Assembly (NCBI GenBank): GCA_910577755.1
Contig: CAJTNL010000003.1
Span: forward strand, 1 to 64,000
Direction: 5' to 3'
Source: an uncultured Eubacteriales bacterium
GTDB lineage: Bacteria > Bacillota > Clostridia > Oscillospirales > Acutalibacteraceae
Length of the DNA stretch: 64,000 nt
Shown: piece after piece, positions 63,097 through 64,000 of the stretch
Position numbering within the stretch: position 1 is the stretch's first letter
Layout: each line of letters opens with the position of its first letter
The notes under the pieces: model-generated
Seen by the model: only the letters and a program-made list of their open reading frames with translations
Databases searched by the model: none
Told to the model about the DNA's origin: nothing
Translations under genes and position numbers: made by a program

Positions 63097-64000
63097 ATGA
63101 TAAAATCGTTATTAAAAAAAATCGCTATTTTTCTCTCTATAACTGTTGTCGTATTTGCAGCTGCAATCCCTCTTTTCATATTGCTTACAGGCAATTATCA
63201 AGACGCCTCGAAACAAGTTATAGAGCATTTGGACATACAGGCATCTGTTACTGAAAAAGGCGATATGACTGTAACCGAAACATGGAAAATTAATTTTAAA
63301 AACAGAGATCGAGCATATCGAAATATTTATAAAACATTTCAAAACGATTCTAGTAAATTTGATTCTCTGACCAATCTTTCTGTCTATGACATAGATTATG
63401 GTATCAACTATCCGCTGCAAAAAGTAGTCAATCCTGAAAACGCGCCTGCCAATCTACAAAATATATGCTATTCCACACAAACTGATGATACCATTGAAAT
63501 TGGACTCTTTATGCCACGTATTTATGAGGGTACACGTAATTTTCAAATTCAGTATACATTTGAAAACTGTATGACAGCTTATACTGACACAGCAGTATTA
63601 TATTATCAATTTATCGGACCTCACTTTTCATTGCCAATTACCAATATGAACGTCAACATTACCCTACCGCGAAACAAAAATCTTACGCAAAATCCTTATG
63701 CATGGCTGCATTGTACAGCAAATAGTCATTTAACCATACACTCTCCCCACCAAATCTCTTTTACCGCAAAAGAAATTCCAGCCAAAACCATGGCAGAGGT
63801 TCGTATTGCCGCTCCTCTCGCTCAGTTTCCCGGCGTCACCAGAACTGACATACAGACAAACCTGCAAACAATTCAAAACGAAGAATCACTCTGGGCTACA
63901 GAGTATTATAATGAACTGGAATATCAATATATATTGGGAATCTTAGATATTATCTTTGCTGTGGTTATCATCGCAGCATCGGTGATTTTATTTGTTTTAA
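63097..64000 (+). CDS. DUF2207 membrane protein, cut by the right edge
   Basis: Open from the ATG at 63097 (AGGAG 6 bases upstream) to the window end, at least 301 codons. It has an N-terminal membrane helix or signal (about 8-30), a long extracytoplasmic beta-rich region with the DUF2207 pattern (VTEKGDMTVTETWKINF, then RNIYKTF, and EIGLFMPRIYEGTRNFQIQY) and a further membrane helix at about 278-300. Family members are typically over 500 residues, so the remainder lies outside. It probably forms an operon with lemA. Confidence 0.85.
   Translation, partial: MIKSLLKKIAIFLSITVVVFAAAIPLFILLTGNYQDASKQVIEHLDIQASVTEKGDMTVTETWKINFKNRDRAYRNIYKTFQNDSSKFDSLTNLSVYDIDYGINYPLQKVVNPENAPANLQNICYSTQTDDTIEIGLFMPRIYEGTRNFQIQYTFENCMTAYTDTAVLYYQFIGPHFSLPITNMNVNITLPRNKNLTQNPYAWLHCTANSHLTIHSPHQISFTAKEIPAKTMAEVRIAAPLAQFPGVTRTDIQTNLQTIQNEESLWATEYYNELEYQYILGILDIIFAVVIIAASVILFVL

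Overview
The window is a low-GC, AT-rich stretch of a Firmicutes chromosome, most probably a spore-forming anaerobic member of the class Clostridia (Oscillospirales-like). The evidence is protein content: SpoIIIE/FtsK with TepA, a YaaH-like LysM-GH18 protein, MurT-GatD, Rex, DUF1385, DUF4364, DUF3006, a single-cluster ferredoxin, strong AGGAGG ribosome sites and a T-box leader. Almost all of it is ordinary chromosomal backbone. No CRISPR array, prophage, transposase or rRNA was seen.

Layout. 1-2.2 kb: the first codons of a gene running off the left edge, a long AT-rich gap, and an NRAMP-family carrier whose metal-site motifs look magnesium-type. 2.2-4.8 kb: a cysE-cysS operon behind a cysteine (UGC) T-box leader. 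4.8-14.3 kb: a long leftward run of pgsA, rimO, recX, recA, prmC, a DUF1385 membrane protein, a histidine kinase, its response regulator and a lipoprotein. 14.4-16.5 kb: murT-gatD, which amidates lipid II. 16.7-24.7 kb: a YaaH-like protein, a glycosyltransferase, ferredoxin, a DUF885 lipoprotein, a YeiH-type transporter, a small membrane protein and dGTPase.

24.7-29.2 kb is the most accessory-looking part: a large secreted gene (signal peptide, SGNH hydrolase, three concanavalin-like modules, second SGNH domain) broken by three frame changes in the same direction, flanked by AT-rich gaps, one holding a perfect 25-bp inverted repeat. 29.2-33.5 kb is a complete panB-panC-panD-coaBC-coaX operon, preceded by what looks like a decayed gene. 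34-40.9 kb holds a cell-wall amidase, a LysR regulator convergent with metE, tRNA-Thr(CGT), a phosphoglycerate-mutase-like enzyme, an XRE regulator and a cupin.

41-48 kb carries DUF4364 and a full urease operon, ureA-ureB-ureC-ureI-ureE-ureF-ureG-ureD, with a good sigma-A promoter, a terminal terminator and two internal terminator-like hairpins, one of which overlaps an alternative hairpin. 48.6-53 kb has a P-loop ATPase with a dead first P-loop, an ArsR-HMA-P1B-ATPase metal-efflux operon with its operator, and Bcp peroxiredoxin. 53-58 kb has DUF3006 plus an MBL hydrolase, FtsK/SpoIIIE and TepA. 58.5-64 kb has acn-icd-rex, then lemA and a DUF2207 gene cut by the right edge.

The best candidates for something new are the staged hairpins inside the urease operon and the triply frame-broken SGNH/lectin-like gene. 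I see no wholly new multi-gene system. Functional calls rest on motif recognition from memory, without database searches.
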